Below are positions 1 through 10,084 of a DNA stretch of 64,000 nt, one piece after another. The stretch's first letter is position 1. Every line of letters begins with the position of its first letter. This DNA comes from Sacculina carcini (lineage: Eukaryota > Arthropoda > Thecostraca > Sacculinidae): contig OU696595.1 of assembly GCA_916048095.2 (NCBI GenBank), forward strand, positions 1,718,795-1,782,794, in the 5' to 3' direction. The notes under the pieces were generated by a model. That model ran no database searches. It was not told where the DNA came from and worked only from the letters and a program-made list of their open reading frames with translations. A program made the position numbers and the translations under genes.

Positions 1-330
1 CTTCGCCCTGCTACTGGTAACCGTGTAATTCCAGTACAATAAGATTCATGGTCGAGTCGTCGGCGACTAAACCGGCTCCCCCACTGTTCTGCAGTGAGGA
101 GGGTGGCTAGACATCCGACAGGAAAAAAACAAAACCTGTTTCAAGGGCGGATGAGCTATCTGATAGCCAACGGCCATCTAGCATGTTCCAGTTTGCAAAC
201 GTGTTTTCATTTTTCTATTTGTGCCTACTCCCTGCTCGCTGTGATGTTCCTGTCGGTTGTGTCTTTTTCGCGCCTGTGTATAAATATGTGCGCTATATAA
301 AATATATGTTGCTGTTTTTGTGAAAATTGG
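1..330 (+). repeat. Dispersed SINE/LINE-3'-end repeat, copy 1
   Basis: About 320 bases here recur almost unchanged at 52390-52705, and a diverged copy lies on the minus strand at 5505-6046. All three end in a GCGCTATAT(A/T)AAATA motif followed by a TTG-type microsatellite, the same terminus seen on the L2-like LINE at 49651. It is therefore read as a SINE or short LINE 3' end mobilised through that tail. The short open frame across it is shared by the copies only because the DNA is repeated. The copy begins at or before the window edge. Confidence 0.7.
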
Positions 331-492
331 TGTAATGTTATGGGAGTTATTAAAATTGGTGGAATTCCTCAGACCCTTGCCGATTCCGGTTGAAATCAAT
401 TGATTTCAACAACAACAGCAGCAACAACAAAGCTAGTAAAATAACAAAACATCGGGTGCATCCAGGATACATGAGACCACCTCACACACAGG

Positions 493-575
493 CTGGTAAT
501 AGTGCACTTGCACTCTTACCACTGGTTACTGGACTTGTCTGTAATTAATAGTGATAATAATAATAATAGCACACA
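493..575 (+). repeat. Short repeat with (TAA)n tail, copy 1
   Basis: A block starting CTGGTAATAGTGC and ending TGTAATTAATA plus a run of AAT/ATA units matches 6718-6792 in the same orientation. The A/T-rich trinucleotide tail suggests a LINE or SINE 3' end. No coding capacity is visible. Confidence 0.5.
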
Positions 576-732
576 CCTCGACGAGGGGCAGAACGTGTAT
601 GGAAGCGGGTGAGCGACGAAAACAGTCAAACAATCCCATGATGATGATGATGATGACCTTGCCCCGGGTCAATACAGGTCAACTGAGGTCATAACCAGGT
701 CAACACTGACTGTCACTGGCAATCACTCGGCT

Positions 733-1258
733 TTTCCACCACACTGTCTTGTCTATTTTTCACCACACTGTCTTGTCTATTTTCCACCTCACTGTCTTGT
801 CTATTTCCAACTCACTGTCTTGTCTATTTTCCACCTCACTGTCTTGTCTATTTTTCACCACACTGTCTTGTCTATTTTCACCACACTGTCTTGTCTATTT
901 TCACCTCACTGTCTTGTCTATTTTCCACCTCACTGTCTTGTCTATCTTCCACCTCACTGTCTTGTCTATTTTCACCTCACTGTCTTGTCTATTTTCCACC
1001 TCACTGTCTTGTCTATTTCCAACTCACTGTCTTGTCTATTTTCCACCTCACTGTCTTGTCTATTTTCACCACACTGTCTTGTCTATTTTCACCACACTGT
1101 CTTGTCTATTTTCACCTCACTGTCTTGTCTATTTTCACCACACTGTCTTGTCTATTTTCCACCACACTGTCTTGTCTATTTTCACCACACTGTCTTGTCT
1201 ATTTTCACCACACTGTCTTGTCTATTTTCACCTCACTGTCTTGTCTATTTTCCACTTG
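733..1258. repeat. Minisatellite, 23-24 bp unit, about 22 copies
   Basis: Tandem copies of a unit built on CACTGTCTTGTCTATTTTCAC, with length variants of one base. The plus strand of the unit has no stop codon in any frame, so all three forward frames stay open. This is an effect of the repeat and not a gene. Confidence 0.95.
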
Positions 1259-1439
1259 ACTCGCAACGAACAACGAATTATCGTGAAATCTTGGCATTTA
1301 TCGTCGTTGTTTGTCTATTATTAGCGTGAGAAAAATCAACTGATACCACGGTAAGCATGGTGAATTTCTACCACAGTCATTGCCACAGCGAATGACCAAG
1401 CAAGCAAGCACATATTACCAAGGTATTAAAATTACCAAA

Positions 1440-1735
1440 CGATCAAGTAAAGCAAGCACACACACACACACTGACACTGACACACACGACTGAAAACCAC
1501 CACATTGAATATGTGCAATGACAAGATAATAGCGCAACATGCACACACATACACACTGACACACTCAGTGAATTGACACTGTTGTCGCTGTATCCAGGTG
1601 AGCACGTGCAACTTGAAGCGTGTATGCGTTGCCATGACAACACAACATGCATTTCAACCACAACCCAACACACTGACACACACACACACACACTGGCACA
1701 CACACACTGGCACACACACACTGGCACACACACGC
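1440..1735. repeat. (CA)n-rich microsatellite cluster
   Basis: Several CACACA runs interspersed with CACTGG and CACTGA units. Nothing coding is seen here. From 1740 to 2160 the sequence is A/T-rich and I recognise nothing in it. Confidence 0.85.
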
Positions 1736-2159
1736 AACAGAATTATAGAAAACATATATTCACCATGATACACGAAAAGTAAGAGACAAAAACAAATACA
1801 CCATTCCCAAAATGAATACGGGCGCAGGCAAAAAGCGATTGAATTATAAAGTAGTGACCTATAGAGATTTATAATGTGCTACACTGTTTACCTCCAATAT
1901 GTCTTGGTAAGGATTGTTTTTGTTTAATTGTTCTTCCTACCGTGGATACGTATTGCGACATGTATCATCTAATATGCGCGTGTTTGTATACACATTGTAC
2001 TTTATGACACTTATTTTGTGTATATATATATATATACATATATAAACTATTAATATCAGTACCCTGAAATATATTTATGCATTTAACGCCAATCTTACAC
2101 CCGAAAAAACATAAAATTTATCAGTGAAACGTACAAACTTATAGCTCAGTAGTTTGGGT

Positions 2160-2235
2160 GATAAACTCAGTTCAGTTCAGTTCAGTTCAGTGTATTTGTT
2201 ATGGCGCTCGCCATAGACGGGCGCGCAGCAGCTAC
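2160..2235 (-). repeat. GCGC-hairpin tail with (CAGTT)n boundary
   Basis: A CAGTT pentamer run leads into GTGTATTTGTTATGGCGCTCGCC. Read on the minus strand this is a GGCGC...AAATACAC terminus followed by a pentamer microsatellite. It is the same architecture as the LINE/SINE tails at 5505, 7975, 26131, 45448 and 49651. Confidence 0.5.
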
Positions 2236-2375
2236 ACAGTATAAGCAAGCAGAGATAAAACCGTTATTTACAGAAACAATAATAAAAAGAATGAAGAACA
2301 CATGAATGAGTAAATATTACACAGTTCAAGTAACACCATGAACACATATGAACACCTTTACACAGCACTTTATTC

Positions 2376-3768
2376 ATGGTGCCATGGTACGGAGTATACA
2401 GGAGCATTCTAGGAGCGCCGAGTTACACACAGGTGAGTGCATTGAGAGGTGAAATTGGAGCATCGTCGATGAGGGCCAGAATATTGGAAGGAAAATGGAA
2501 GTTGTTGACGTATTGCAAAAAGGGAGACAACGAAATCCTCAATAGAATTTCAGAAGTACAAAAGGAAAATCGAGAGAAAGGAATACTGAATGGAAATAGA
2601 GACGAACTTAAGTCAATCGGAGTGAATGCAAAAAATACGGAAAACGCAGACAAAAAGAGTATTCGAGAAACGATAAGAAAGTGGGACACACAAATGTGGA
2701 AGGAAGAAGTTAAGGAAAGATCCAGCTTGAGAATATATAGCGATTGGAGAGAGGAACTCGGAGGACAAGAAAAGTTATATGACAATAGACCAGCATCTAT
2801 TCTGTTACTGAAGTGCCGCACAAACAACTTGAATCTGAACGACAGAAAGAGGTTTAAAGGAGAGAGCACGGAATGTGAATGTTGCGGATACGACGTGGAA
2901 AACCTCGAGCACTCCATACTTTGGTGCCCAGCATATCAGGAAGAGCGAGTCAAACACCCATTACTAGTACAGCCATACAAAGGAGAAGACCACGAAGTAC
3001 TTGGAGAACTATTATTCTGCAAGGACTACATCCAGGACACGAAGGAAACACTAGCGAGATTCTGGTCGATAAGGAAAATGATGAGATGAGTGGACCAGTA
3101 CAGTAGGGGTAGGAATATAACAATATGGTTGAGCTTGATTTATTTTAACTTTTCCAGCAATTATTCTGAGCTATTACATTTTAGTTACTATAGATGTAAT
3201 AATGTATGAATGTAAATACAATAATCGCATACCCGAATGTAAACGGGTCGTATGTTACGTGTATTCATGTAGTGGAAATTTGTGATGCATAACTCATGTT
3301 TGTACATGATATTAACGATATATGTGAGTGTAAATACGTACAAAAAATATTATTATGTATAGTGTTTTGTGTTATATGTAGGAACTTATGTTGTGTTGGG
3401 TATAAATGCGTCATGTGATTATGCATTGTTAATATGTGTGGAGTTTGAGTAAGTCTGTACATATGTCTAGGTGTATGTGAATGTAAATACGTGCACAAAA
3501 AACGTGTACCCTATGCTATATAGCGTGTTATGTGATTTATATGTTGTATATATATCATGTGTAATGTTTTGTGTGCCAGTTTAGGGTGTGATTATGTGCA
3601 TTGATAAGTGTAATTAAAGGTACATATCTATACAAATAGATGTGTGTATAAACCGGTTATTCGAGTGCCAACATAAGGCACTGTTGTGTGTTTACAGGTG
3701 GAAAATACAAATAGCATCAGAGAGTGCCGTTGTAAAGACCAAACTCTCGTCTCTGATCTGATCTGATC
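2376..3768 (+). mobile_element. 5'-truncated non-LTR retrotransposon (RT C-terminal region and 3' UTR)
   Basis: The frame 2376-3089 has the layout of the region following the reverse transcriptase in LINEs: an LGAPSYTQV...LRGEIGASS block, a basic coiled region, and near the end a zinc-binding pattern C-x2-C-x8-H-x4-C (CECCGYDVENLEHSILWC). The catalytic RT core is absent, so the copy is 5'-truncated near 2385 and the ATG at 2376 is probably fortuitous. The following 680 bases are A/T-rich and end in repeated CTGAT units at about 3765, read as 3' UTR and tail. The clade is uncertain. Confidence 0.7.
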
Positions 3769-3779
3769 GGTGGCCTGCC

Positions 3780-4324
3780 CGGAACAACTCGCAGCAGCTT
3801 GTCTAAGGCACGCTTAAAAACCTCTACGCCAACATTCTTTAAATATCTAATCGATCTGAGGCTGCATTGAATAGTCCAACTCCATTCTTACTAAAACTAT
3901 AGTGAAACAATGTCTCCACCTTCTGTGAATTTGCTTCGCATCTTTTAACTACAGACATTCTTCCTCGCCTGTCGCTTTCAAAATCTTCAAACCTATATTC
4001 AAGATCTTCCAGTGTTTTCCGGACATATATAATATACCGTTCACATCTTCTCTGCAGTGAGTATGGACCTAGTTCACTGAGGCGTCGCCAGTAGTTCAGT
4101 TCGCTAATTTCTCTGATTTTGTTAGAAAAGGACCTCTGGATACCTTTCAGCCTACAGATATCCGCTAATTTATGGGGAGACCAAAGTTGACAACAATATT
4201 CTGATTTGGGACGAATGAGGGACTTCCATAGGGTCAGTATACATGCGTTTCCCCGAGAGTGAAAACCTACTGCGAGAATGCAGTGAAAAACAAAAACAAA
4301 AATACTTGTATCATAGCCAAACAA
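3780..4324 (-). mobile_element. CR1/Jockey-like LINE RT C-terminal fragment
   Basis: The minus-strand frame 3839-4324 reads WKSLIRPKSEYCCQLWSP, IQRSFSNKI, NYWRRL and LQRRCERYIIYV, the post-palm and thumb region of CR1-type reverse transcriptases. The C-terminal segment continues in another frame to about 3780 (NVGVEVFKRALDKLLR), so one frameshift separates them. It is the same LINE type as 17498-18212 plus 23769-24240. It lies within the first intron of the PKA regulatory subunit gene. Confidence 0.8.
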
Positions 4325-4346
4325 CTAAAACTGAATAAACACTCAC

Positions 4347-4499
4347 ATTTTCCAGCTTATGAAAGTACTCCTTCAGATAGACGACGGGATTAGACGGGCG
4401 ATCAATGCATAAACGTATAACGCACTCCTTCAGAAGCTGTTGAATCCCGTGAATTTGAACATAATTCTCACACTGTTGCAAACTCCTTTCTTCGTCCAT
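4347..4499 (-). CDS. PRKAR1A: cAMP-dependent protein kinase type I regulatory subunit, first coding exon
   Basis: The ATG at 4499 opens 51 codons matching the N-terminal dimerisation/docking domain of the RI subunit, which dimerises the regulatory subunit and binds A-kinase anchoring proteins in the cytosol. Visible landmarks are SLQQCENYVQIHGIQQLL, LLKECV and the helix-ending YLKEYFHKLEN. Cys10 and Cys31 fit the cysteines that form the interchain disulfides in RI. The exon ends exactly after KLEN at a donor GTGAGT (4346-4341), phase 0, which I recall as the intron position of vertebrate PRKAR1A exon 2. No later exon is found in 1-4340, so intron 1 exceeds 4.3 kb, holds a LINE fragment, and the gene continues past the left edge. 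RIalpha versus RIbeta cannot be decided from one exon. A hAT insertion begins 300 bases upstream. Confidence 0.88.
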
Positions 4500-5311
4500 C
4501 GTTAAAAAAGAAAATATGCAAAAAACACCCAAACAGCTGTCAAAACACAAACAGCTTTGTTTTGGACTTCCATCCTAGTGTATTCAAACTGAGGTTACCA
4601 ATCAAATTACAACGGCAGCATAGTTTGATTATACTAATCAAATTAATTCTTTATTTAATTTTGCTAAGTAAATGGGTCATTTATTTTTCTAAGTGAAACC
4701 TATGCATTAAAGTTGCAATATTGTCAAATTCATTAATTAGTATTGTGTTTTTAAGTGTATAATATAAATTACGTTGTATGTCTACTAATACGTGATTAGT
4801 AGGGCTGTCAAAAATGTAACCTAAAAATCAGAAAAAAAAGTAAATTTATTTTCGAGAAAAAGTAACCTAAAATCACCTATGAGTCTTGATGATATTCTCA
4901 CTTTTGCATCGCTACATCACATGTGTACCACGCCTTTGCTGATTAGTGCGCTATATGAAATACACGGTTTGTTTGTTGTTTGTTAGTGAACATAAGAAGT
5001 AACCTAATAACCTATAAAAAGGTAACCTAAAAATAACCTAATCTTCGCAAAAAAAACCTTAAAAAAATATATTTCTGTTTGCAGTTCTGAAGGAAGAAAA
5101 TACACCAGTCCTTTTCTATCCTCTTTCCGAGTTGGTACTTTTTTCCACCCTCTCTCCGATCTGGTACCATATTTACAACAAACCACCAAAAGTTACTTAA
5201 TATTGTTTGGCTAACATCGCAAAAAGGAGCATAACAATCAAAATGTAATTTAAAAGTGGAAAGCTAATACAAGGGTGAAATACACTAATTGCAAATGTAA
5301 ATATTTCAGCA

Positions 5312-5505
5312 ATGGTAGCAATAATGTTCTTCATATTGTTTCAATGGAACTTGTTATCAAATAGCACGTACTACACGGCTCCAATTCGTTGTCGTACAAA
5401 ACAATTCCAACGTTGCTTTCTTCCGGCCACTGTGGCTACTTGGAACACGTTGAAGGAGGAGGCTTTCTCGCAGAACAATTTGAACAAATTCAAGGCCAAA
5501 GTAAC
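5312..5505 (+). mobile_element. LINE RT C-terminal remnant inside the hAT element
   Basis: The frame includes FQRCFLPATVATWNTLKEEA and LNKFKAKV, the stretch near the C-terminus of L2/CR1-type reverse transcriptases (pattern F..R.i..WN.L...v....l..FK). It runs directly into an (AAC)n tract at 5503-5527 that is also the tail of the inverted repeat copy 5505-6046, so the two may be parts of head-to-head inserts. There is no catalytic domain. Confidence 0.55.
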
Positions 5506-6046
5506 AACAACAACAACAACAACAACATGTATTTAATATAGCGCACTTTCGAGGACAAAGGCGCGAGCAGGAGCAGGGTAATAAAGTGTAGACACAGAGC
5601 GGTATGGGGACAAAAATATGGAGCAAAAATCGACAGACATGGGTGCTTGCAAAATTGAACACATACATACACACATACACAAAAACACATACACACAAAC
5701 ACATGCACATGAAACATACACACGCACATATATACACATACACATGCATACACATATACATATATGAATAATGTAATGTAATAGAGCATATAATGGAAAG
5801 AGAAAATATATAATGGGAATATAGAATAAAAAAGCATAGGATATAAAATAATAAAAATAAATGCTAGATGGCCGTTGGCTAGCGAGTAGCTCTTCCGCCC
5901 TTGGACAGGTTTTGTTTTTAGTCCTGCTGGGTGTCTAGCCACCCTCCTCACTGGTGGGAACCAGAGGGGGAGCCGGTTTAGTCGCCGACCACTCGACTAT
6001 GAGACTGGTTGTACTGGGCTACACAGTACCAGTAGCAGGAATTCTC
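5505..6046 (-). repeat. Dispersed SINE/LINE-3'-end repeat, minus copy
   Basis: On the minus strand this begins with CTGCTACTGGTACTG, passes the GGTGGCTAGACACCC and TAGCCAACGGCCATCTAG blocks shared with 1-330 and 52390-52705, and ends GCGCTATATTAAATACATG plus (TTG)n at about 5503. It is longer than the other copies because it holds extra A/T-rich and CA-rich sequence at 5590-5860. Confidence 0.7.
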
Positions 6047-6089
6047 AAAGGAAAAAGTAAATGAAATGCTACTGAAAGAGCGGAATTGA

Positions 6090-6560
6090 CTGTTGAGTCT
6101 TATTAATTGTATATTTATTCATATTTATTGTTATTTATTCATGCTTATTGTTATTTATTTTCTATTTATTTATATTTATTCCTATTTTACTCTCTATTTA
6201 TTACTATTTATTATTGGCTGTTGTTATTTATTAAATTATACTTTTACTCAGTGTTGGCTGTTGTTGTTTATTGAATCATATTTATTGTTGTTGCTGTTTA
6301 TTGAGTCATATTTATTGTTGTTGTTGTTTATTGAATCATATTTATTGGTGTTATTGTTTATTGAATCATATTTATTTGTGTTGTTGTTACTTATTGAATC
6401 ATATTTATATTTATTGTTGGATGTTTCTTATTGAATCATATGTATTGTTCTTGATTGTTATTTATTACTTATTTATTAATATTTATTCTTATTTATTGAT
6501 GGCTGTTATTTACTGAATGACATATTTATTGTTGATTGTTATTATTTATTGAGGAACGTG
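6090..6560. repeat. TTATTG-rich tandem repeat
   Basis: Irregular tandem units of about 30 bases built on TTTATTGTTGTTGTTGTTTATTGAATCATA, strongest between 6240 and 6440, grading into simple TTATTTA repeats. The open frames across it come from the repeat. Confidence 0.8.
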
Positions 6561-6717
6561 GGCGGAGTGACATTATGGATTGTTATCGGATGATGGTATA
6601 TTATTTATTGTTATTTATTTATTATTTTCTTTCCAACTCTCTTTCTAGACTTTTTTCTCTTCGAACTCTCTTTCTCTCTGAATCTTTTGGGCGCTTCCGG
6701 TGCATGGGGCCACCTTA

Positions 6718-6792
6718 GGGTGGTAATAGTGCTTGCTCTCTTCCCATGCTACTGGATTTGCCTGTAATTAATAATAATAAAAAATAATAATA
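6718..6792 (+). repeat. Short repeat with (TAA)n tail, copy 2
   Basis: Matches 493-575 (GGTAATAGTGC, CTACTGGATTTGCCTGTAATTAATA) and ends in TAA/AAT repeats. Confidence 0.5.
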
Positions 6793-6838
6793 CAGCTTGT
6801 ATATTCGTGTGAGCCTAAACACTACAAGCATATGTAGC

Positions 6839-7012
6839 CAGAGCCGTAGCCACCGCCCCCCCGTACCCCCCGGCCGGGGGGCCCCCGAATGTTTAGGGGC
6901 CCCTTTGCTTCACGTATTATGTGATTATGTCTAATAAATGCATTCAATATTCACAATGGGTGCCCCAAGTGTTGCCTTCGGGGGGCCCCCATAATTCCTC
7001 GCAACGGCTCTT
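6839..7012. mobile_element. hAT-type MITE (174 bp) with 8-bp TSD, nested
   Basis: Imperfect inverted ends CAGAGCCGTAGCC and, from the other side, AAGAGCCGTTGCG, each followed by a GGGGGCCCCC block, are flanked by the 8-bp repeat TATGTAGC (6831-6838 and 7013-7020). It has no coding sequence. It sits within the 4800-7651 element and is therefore the later insertion. Confidence 0.75.
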
Positions 7013-7934
7013 TATGTAGCACCCTGTGCTCACAGTCTTATGAATGGCAAACGTGGGAAAATGGCGCTATCTCACACCCTGAAAATAACGTGCTAATTCC
7101 TGTTCAAGTAAATACGTACTGTCAAGTGCTACAGTGCAGTATCTGGTATAGAGAGCTCACACATCGTACTATACCACGCTCAAAACATCTCACGACACCC
7201 TCCGGCTCGTGGACATTTCCTAAAATGGAATTACACTATCCTGCGTACACAAAAACGTATGAATATCGAGTAGCACGGATATTAGGATGAATATGAATTG
7301 CTAAATCCTAACAGCAGAAATTTTGAAATTTCATGATCTTGAGACCTAATATTCCATCTCTTTTCCTATTTTATCCTCATATATATACCGTTTTTGTGCC
7401 TCTTATCTGCAAAAAGTCACCAAACTTTGTGGTAAACTTGCCTAATAACAAGACAAAAATCAAAAGGTAGCCTGACGATAAAAAAGTGACATAAAAGCAA
7501 AAAAGTAACCTGACGATGAAGAAGTAACTTTTGGTAACCTAATAACTTTTTTAATAATTATCGTACACCACTTTTTCATGCAGTTTTAGGTAGCTTATGA
7601 AAAAGTGACCTTTAGGTGAAAAAGTAACTTTATTAACTTTTGACAGCCCTAGTGATTAGTCTCTTTACACATTTTATCTGATTTATTCTTACTTGATTCA
7701 TTACAGACACAAAAACAGATGCTTGTGAGGTTTCCAGACACATTAAACTATATACTGCTAGGTGTAAATGACAAAAACCCATTATGACTAATTGAATCAA
7801 ATTGATGTTAAATTATATTAGATCACAGAAAGATTGTTGAAAATGCGTTACAACTGACCGAGGCATGACACGACACAGCGTATTAAATTTCACACAAGAG
7901 ACAATCACATAGGAATCGAGACCAATACAAATTG

Positions 7935-8275
7935 TCAACGCGAGAAAATTTAACAGCACACACACACACACACACATTACATTAAGACACTTATATCGCG
8001 CTTTTCAGCCGAAGGTCTCAAAAGCGCACACACACATGCACACACTCAAGCACAAGAGCCCTTCACATACACAATCGCGCGCAGACACACACACACTCAC
8101 ACACTCACACACAAAACAGAAAAGCGCAGAAACGAAAACATACATTCCCGTTTACATGCGCAAAAACACAAAAATACGCACACATATTGAAAAAATCACA
8201 ACAAAAAAAACAAAACGCGCACACACACACCTCACTTCAACTAGACTTCGAACTGAGCAGGCCGCCACAATATAA
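7935..8275. repeat. (CA)n-rich tract with GCGC-hairpin tail
   Basis: CA microsatellites surround 7975-8030, where CGCGCTTTTCAGCCGAAGG...AAAAGCGC forms a hairpin. On the minus strand this is another GCGC...ATATAAG terminus followed by a TG microsatellite. Nothing coding is visible from 7660 to 8490. Confidence 0.7.
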
Positions 8276-8492
8276 ACAACGATAAGTCATCACACCGACA
8301 TGCTTGCCGTTATCCGTTTTCTTTTCTATATCTGTCCATTCATTCACAGCAACCCTGAAGACCGAGCGAAACACATACAATTTTTGAGTCAACCGTTTTA
8401 ACTCTGCAAAAACGCCACTTCAATTTCATCTCAAATTTGTGCAATTTCACGAGCAGACACACAACAGGCGCCCCAGCAGGAGCAATATCAGA

Positions 8493-9224
8493 TTATTTCA
8501 CGAATAAATCGCCGGCCACGGCTCCTGTCGTCCCCCTGTAGCCCCCCTTGTCACGCATGCTGTCCATGTGTGTGCGGTACTCGATGATGGTGGAGGCAGG
8601 CAGATTCAGCACGCGTCTCAGAGCATCTCTCAGCTTGCCCGTGGCCATGTTGTCGTCGGCTCGAGCGTTCCACAGCGACAAAACGTCCTCCGAGTGTCGC
8701 ATTGACACGACGGCACCACACACCACGTCCCCGCACGAGGCAAACTGGTCCCCCAACACCGCCAGCACCATGTTCTCCCACATGCGAGCTGCCAAACCCT
8801 TGCGCAACCGCACGAGCCACTTGCCTCCGTGCCTGTTGGTGGCATCCTCCCACATGGGCCGCACTCCGTCGCGAAACAAGTGGAAGTCGCAGTGTCCGCG
8901 CAGTGAGTCAACGCGGGCACAGTGGCTGTACAAGGTCCAGAACTGCTGCACCGAGCCGAACCGACCTATCAGCTGCAGCTGACGGTCAAACGACGCCGAA
9001 CGATCGACACCTGGGCCAGCAGACAGAGAGCCTGTCTGTCCGCCACCGCCCACCGAGCTGAACCACAAACAAAACACGTGCGACAAGCGGTGGTGGTGCG
9101 CCGGAATTGTCAACTCGGCCGTGTCCAGTCGCCGCGACGATGCGCCATCAACGTCTCGCTCGTCGACATCTTCATCGCTGATTTTGAGAGCGTCGAACTT
9201 GTTGGTCGAAAGTGGCGAGGACAT
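8493..9224 (-). CDS. EIF4E2: eIF4E type 2 / 4E homologous protein (4EHP), single exon
   Basis: The ATG at 9224 gives 243 residues, about the family length. It is a cap-binding protein that represses translation of selected mRNAs with partner proteins, in the cytoplasm. The eIF4E fold is continuous from HRLSHVFCLWF (45-55) through QFWTLYSHC, HCDFHLFRDGVRPMWED, GGKWLVRLRKGLA and the C-terminal LNLPASTIIEYRTHMDS. The aromatic that stacks below the cap is Trp125. The partner position is Phe79 rather than Tyr or Trp, as allowed in class II eIF4Es. The N-terminal 44 residues are acidic and variable, starting MSSPLSTNKFDALKISDED. There is no intron in the whole frame, unlike what I recall for vertebrate EIF4E2. 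No poly(A) tract or flanking duplication was seen that would mark a fresh retrocopy. An upstream GTG in the same frame lacks family similarity. Confidence 0.93.
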   Translation of the reverse strand: MSSPLSTNKFDALKISDEDVDERDVDGASSRRLDTAELTIPAHHHRLSHVFCLWFSSVGGGGQTGSLSAGPGVDRSASFDRQLQLIGRFGSVQQFWTLYSHCARVDSLRGHCDFHLFRDGVRPMWEDATNRHGGKWLVRLRKGLAARMWENMVLAVLGDQFASCGDVVCGAVVSMRHSEDVLSLWNARADDNMATGKLRDALRRVLNLPASTIIEYRTHMDSMRDKGGYRGTTGAVAGDLFVK

Positions 9225-9539
9225 TGTCACGACACGTTTGATCTCGCGAGACGCTGAATGTTCGGCGGATGAAATATTTGGCGAATAAATTCCGACAACA
9301 AAAAGCTCAGTACTCAAAACGAAGCAAAACGATGAAACCGTCGATGAATGGCCACAACGCAGCACTGCACGAGTGAAAGACAACAATATTGTAAGATTAA
9401 AGAGAAATTTTGGCAACATAAACGCTATGGTTGTGAAAAACAATTCCACAATAGTGGTAGATTCTTTGTTAAAGTGACTGCATAGCTTATCTCTCTTTAT
9501 TAGCACGCTAAGCTGAGAATAATCTGTGGTGTGATCGTG

Positions 9540-9660
9540 TGCAGTGAGAGTGTGTGTGTGTGTGATATTGTGTCTGAGTGCGTCAACGTGTTAGTGTATC
9601 TATGTGTGATCGTGTATAGTTGAATTGTGTATTGCGTGCGAGAGTGTGTATATATGTGTC

Positions 9661-9700
<40 letters not shown>

Positions 9701-9930
9701 TGTTTGTAAATTGTTCATGCCCGGCGGCGGCGAGCGAGTGACCGGCTCGCCGCTGATTGGTTGTGGCGGTGAATGTGAGGCCTGTGCGTGTGTGTGTGTG
9801 TGTGTGTCACGGTGTGAGCGTGGAGTCGTGTTGGTGGTCTGGTCGTGTTGTGACGTCTTGTAGGCGCGCGTGGAGCAGTGATGCCCACGCGCGCCTGTCT
9901 GTAATACAGTTTAATGTTTTTGGTTTCCTA
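9540..9930 (+). repeat. G/T-rich dispersed repeat with GC-rich hairpin, copy 1
   Basis: A G/T-rich part with a (TG)n tract at about 9661-9700 leads into a GC-rich block, 9718-9905, matched by 26650-27060 in the same orientation. Shared landmarks are GGCGGCGAGC, CGCCGCTGATTGGTTG and GTGAGCGTGGAGTCGTGTT. At its end an 11-bp perfect stem GGCGCGCGTGG...CCACGCGCGCC closes over AGCAGTGATGC. It lies upstream of EIF4E2, but no promoter role can be shown. The element class is unknown. Confidence 0.7.
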
Positions 9931-10084
9931 CAAAATCTATCAAAGTCAAAATAGCAATAAAGCCAGATAGTTCAAAGAAACGAAATCATTCAAAGTAACC
10001 AGTTAACTTACAAACCATTAAGTCAAGTTGTTGTATAATTGTTGTGTAGTGCGTTGTAATAGGCGTTGTTGTTGTTGTTGTTCC

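Larger units (their letters stand above)
4800..7651. mobile_element. hAT-like DNA transposon, non-autonomous, with 8-bp TSD
   Basis: The ends are inverted repeats TAGGGCTGTCAAAA (4800-4813 and the complement at 7638-7651), flanked by the 8-bp direct repeat GTGATTAG (4792-4799 and 7652-7659). Both subterminal zones carry many AGTAACCT/AAAGTAAC copies in opposite orientations, as hAT transposase-binding zones often do. No transposase-like frame is present. The interior holds a LINE fragment, a SINE-like repeat, a minisatellite and a second hAT-type MITE, so it is a nested or composite non-autonomous copy. Confidence 0.8.

Noticed and set aside
749..1329. Three long overlapping open frames of 120-190 codons
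   Set aside because: They read a 23-24 bp minisatellite whose plus strand happens to lack stops; the peptide is a repeated LSxLSCLF-type string in every frame.
2376..3089. Independent host gene with a zinc finger
   Set aside because: The block order and the terminal C-x2-C-x8-H-x4-C pattern match the post-RT region of LINEs.
9880..9910. Helitron 3' hairpin
   Set aside because: The GC-rich hairpin is suggestive, but no CTRR end follows within about 10 bases and no TC start or AT insertion site could be set.
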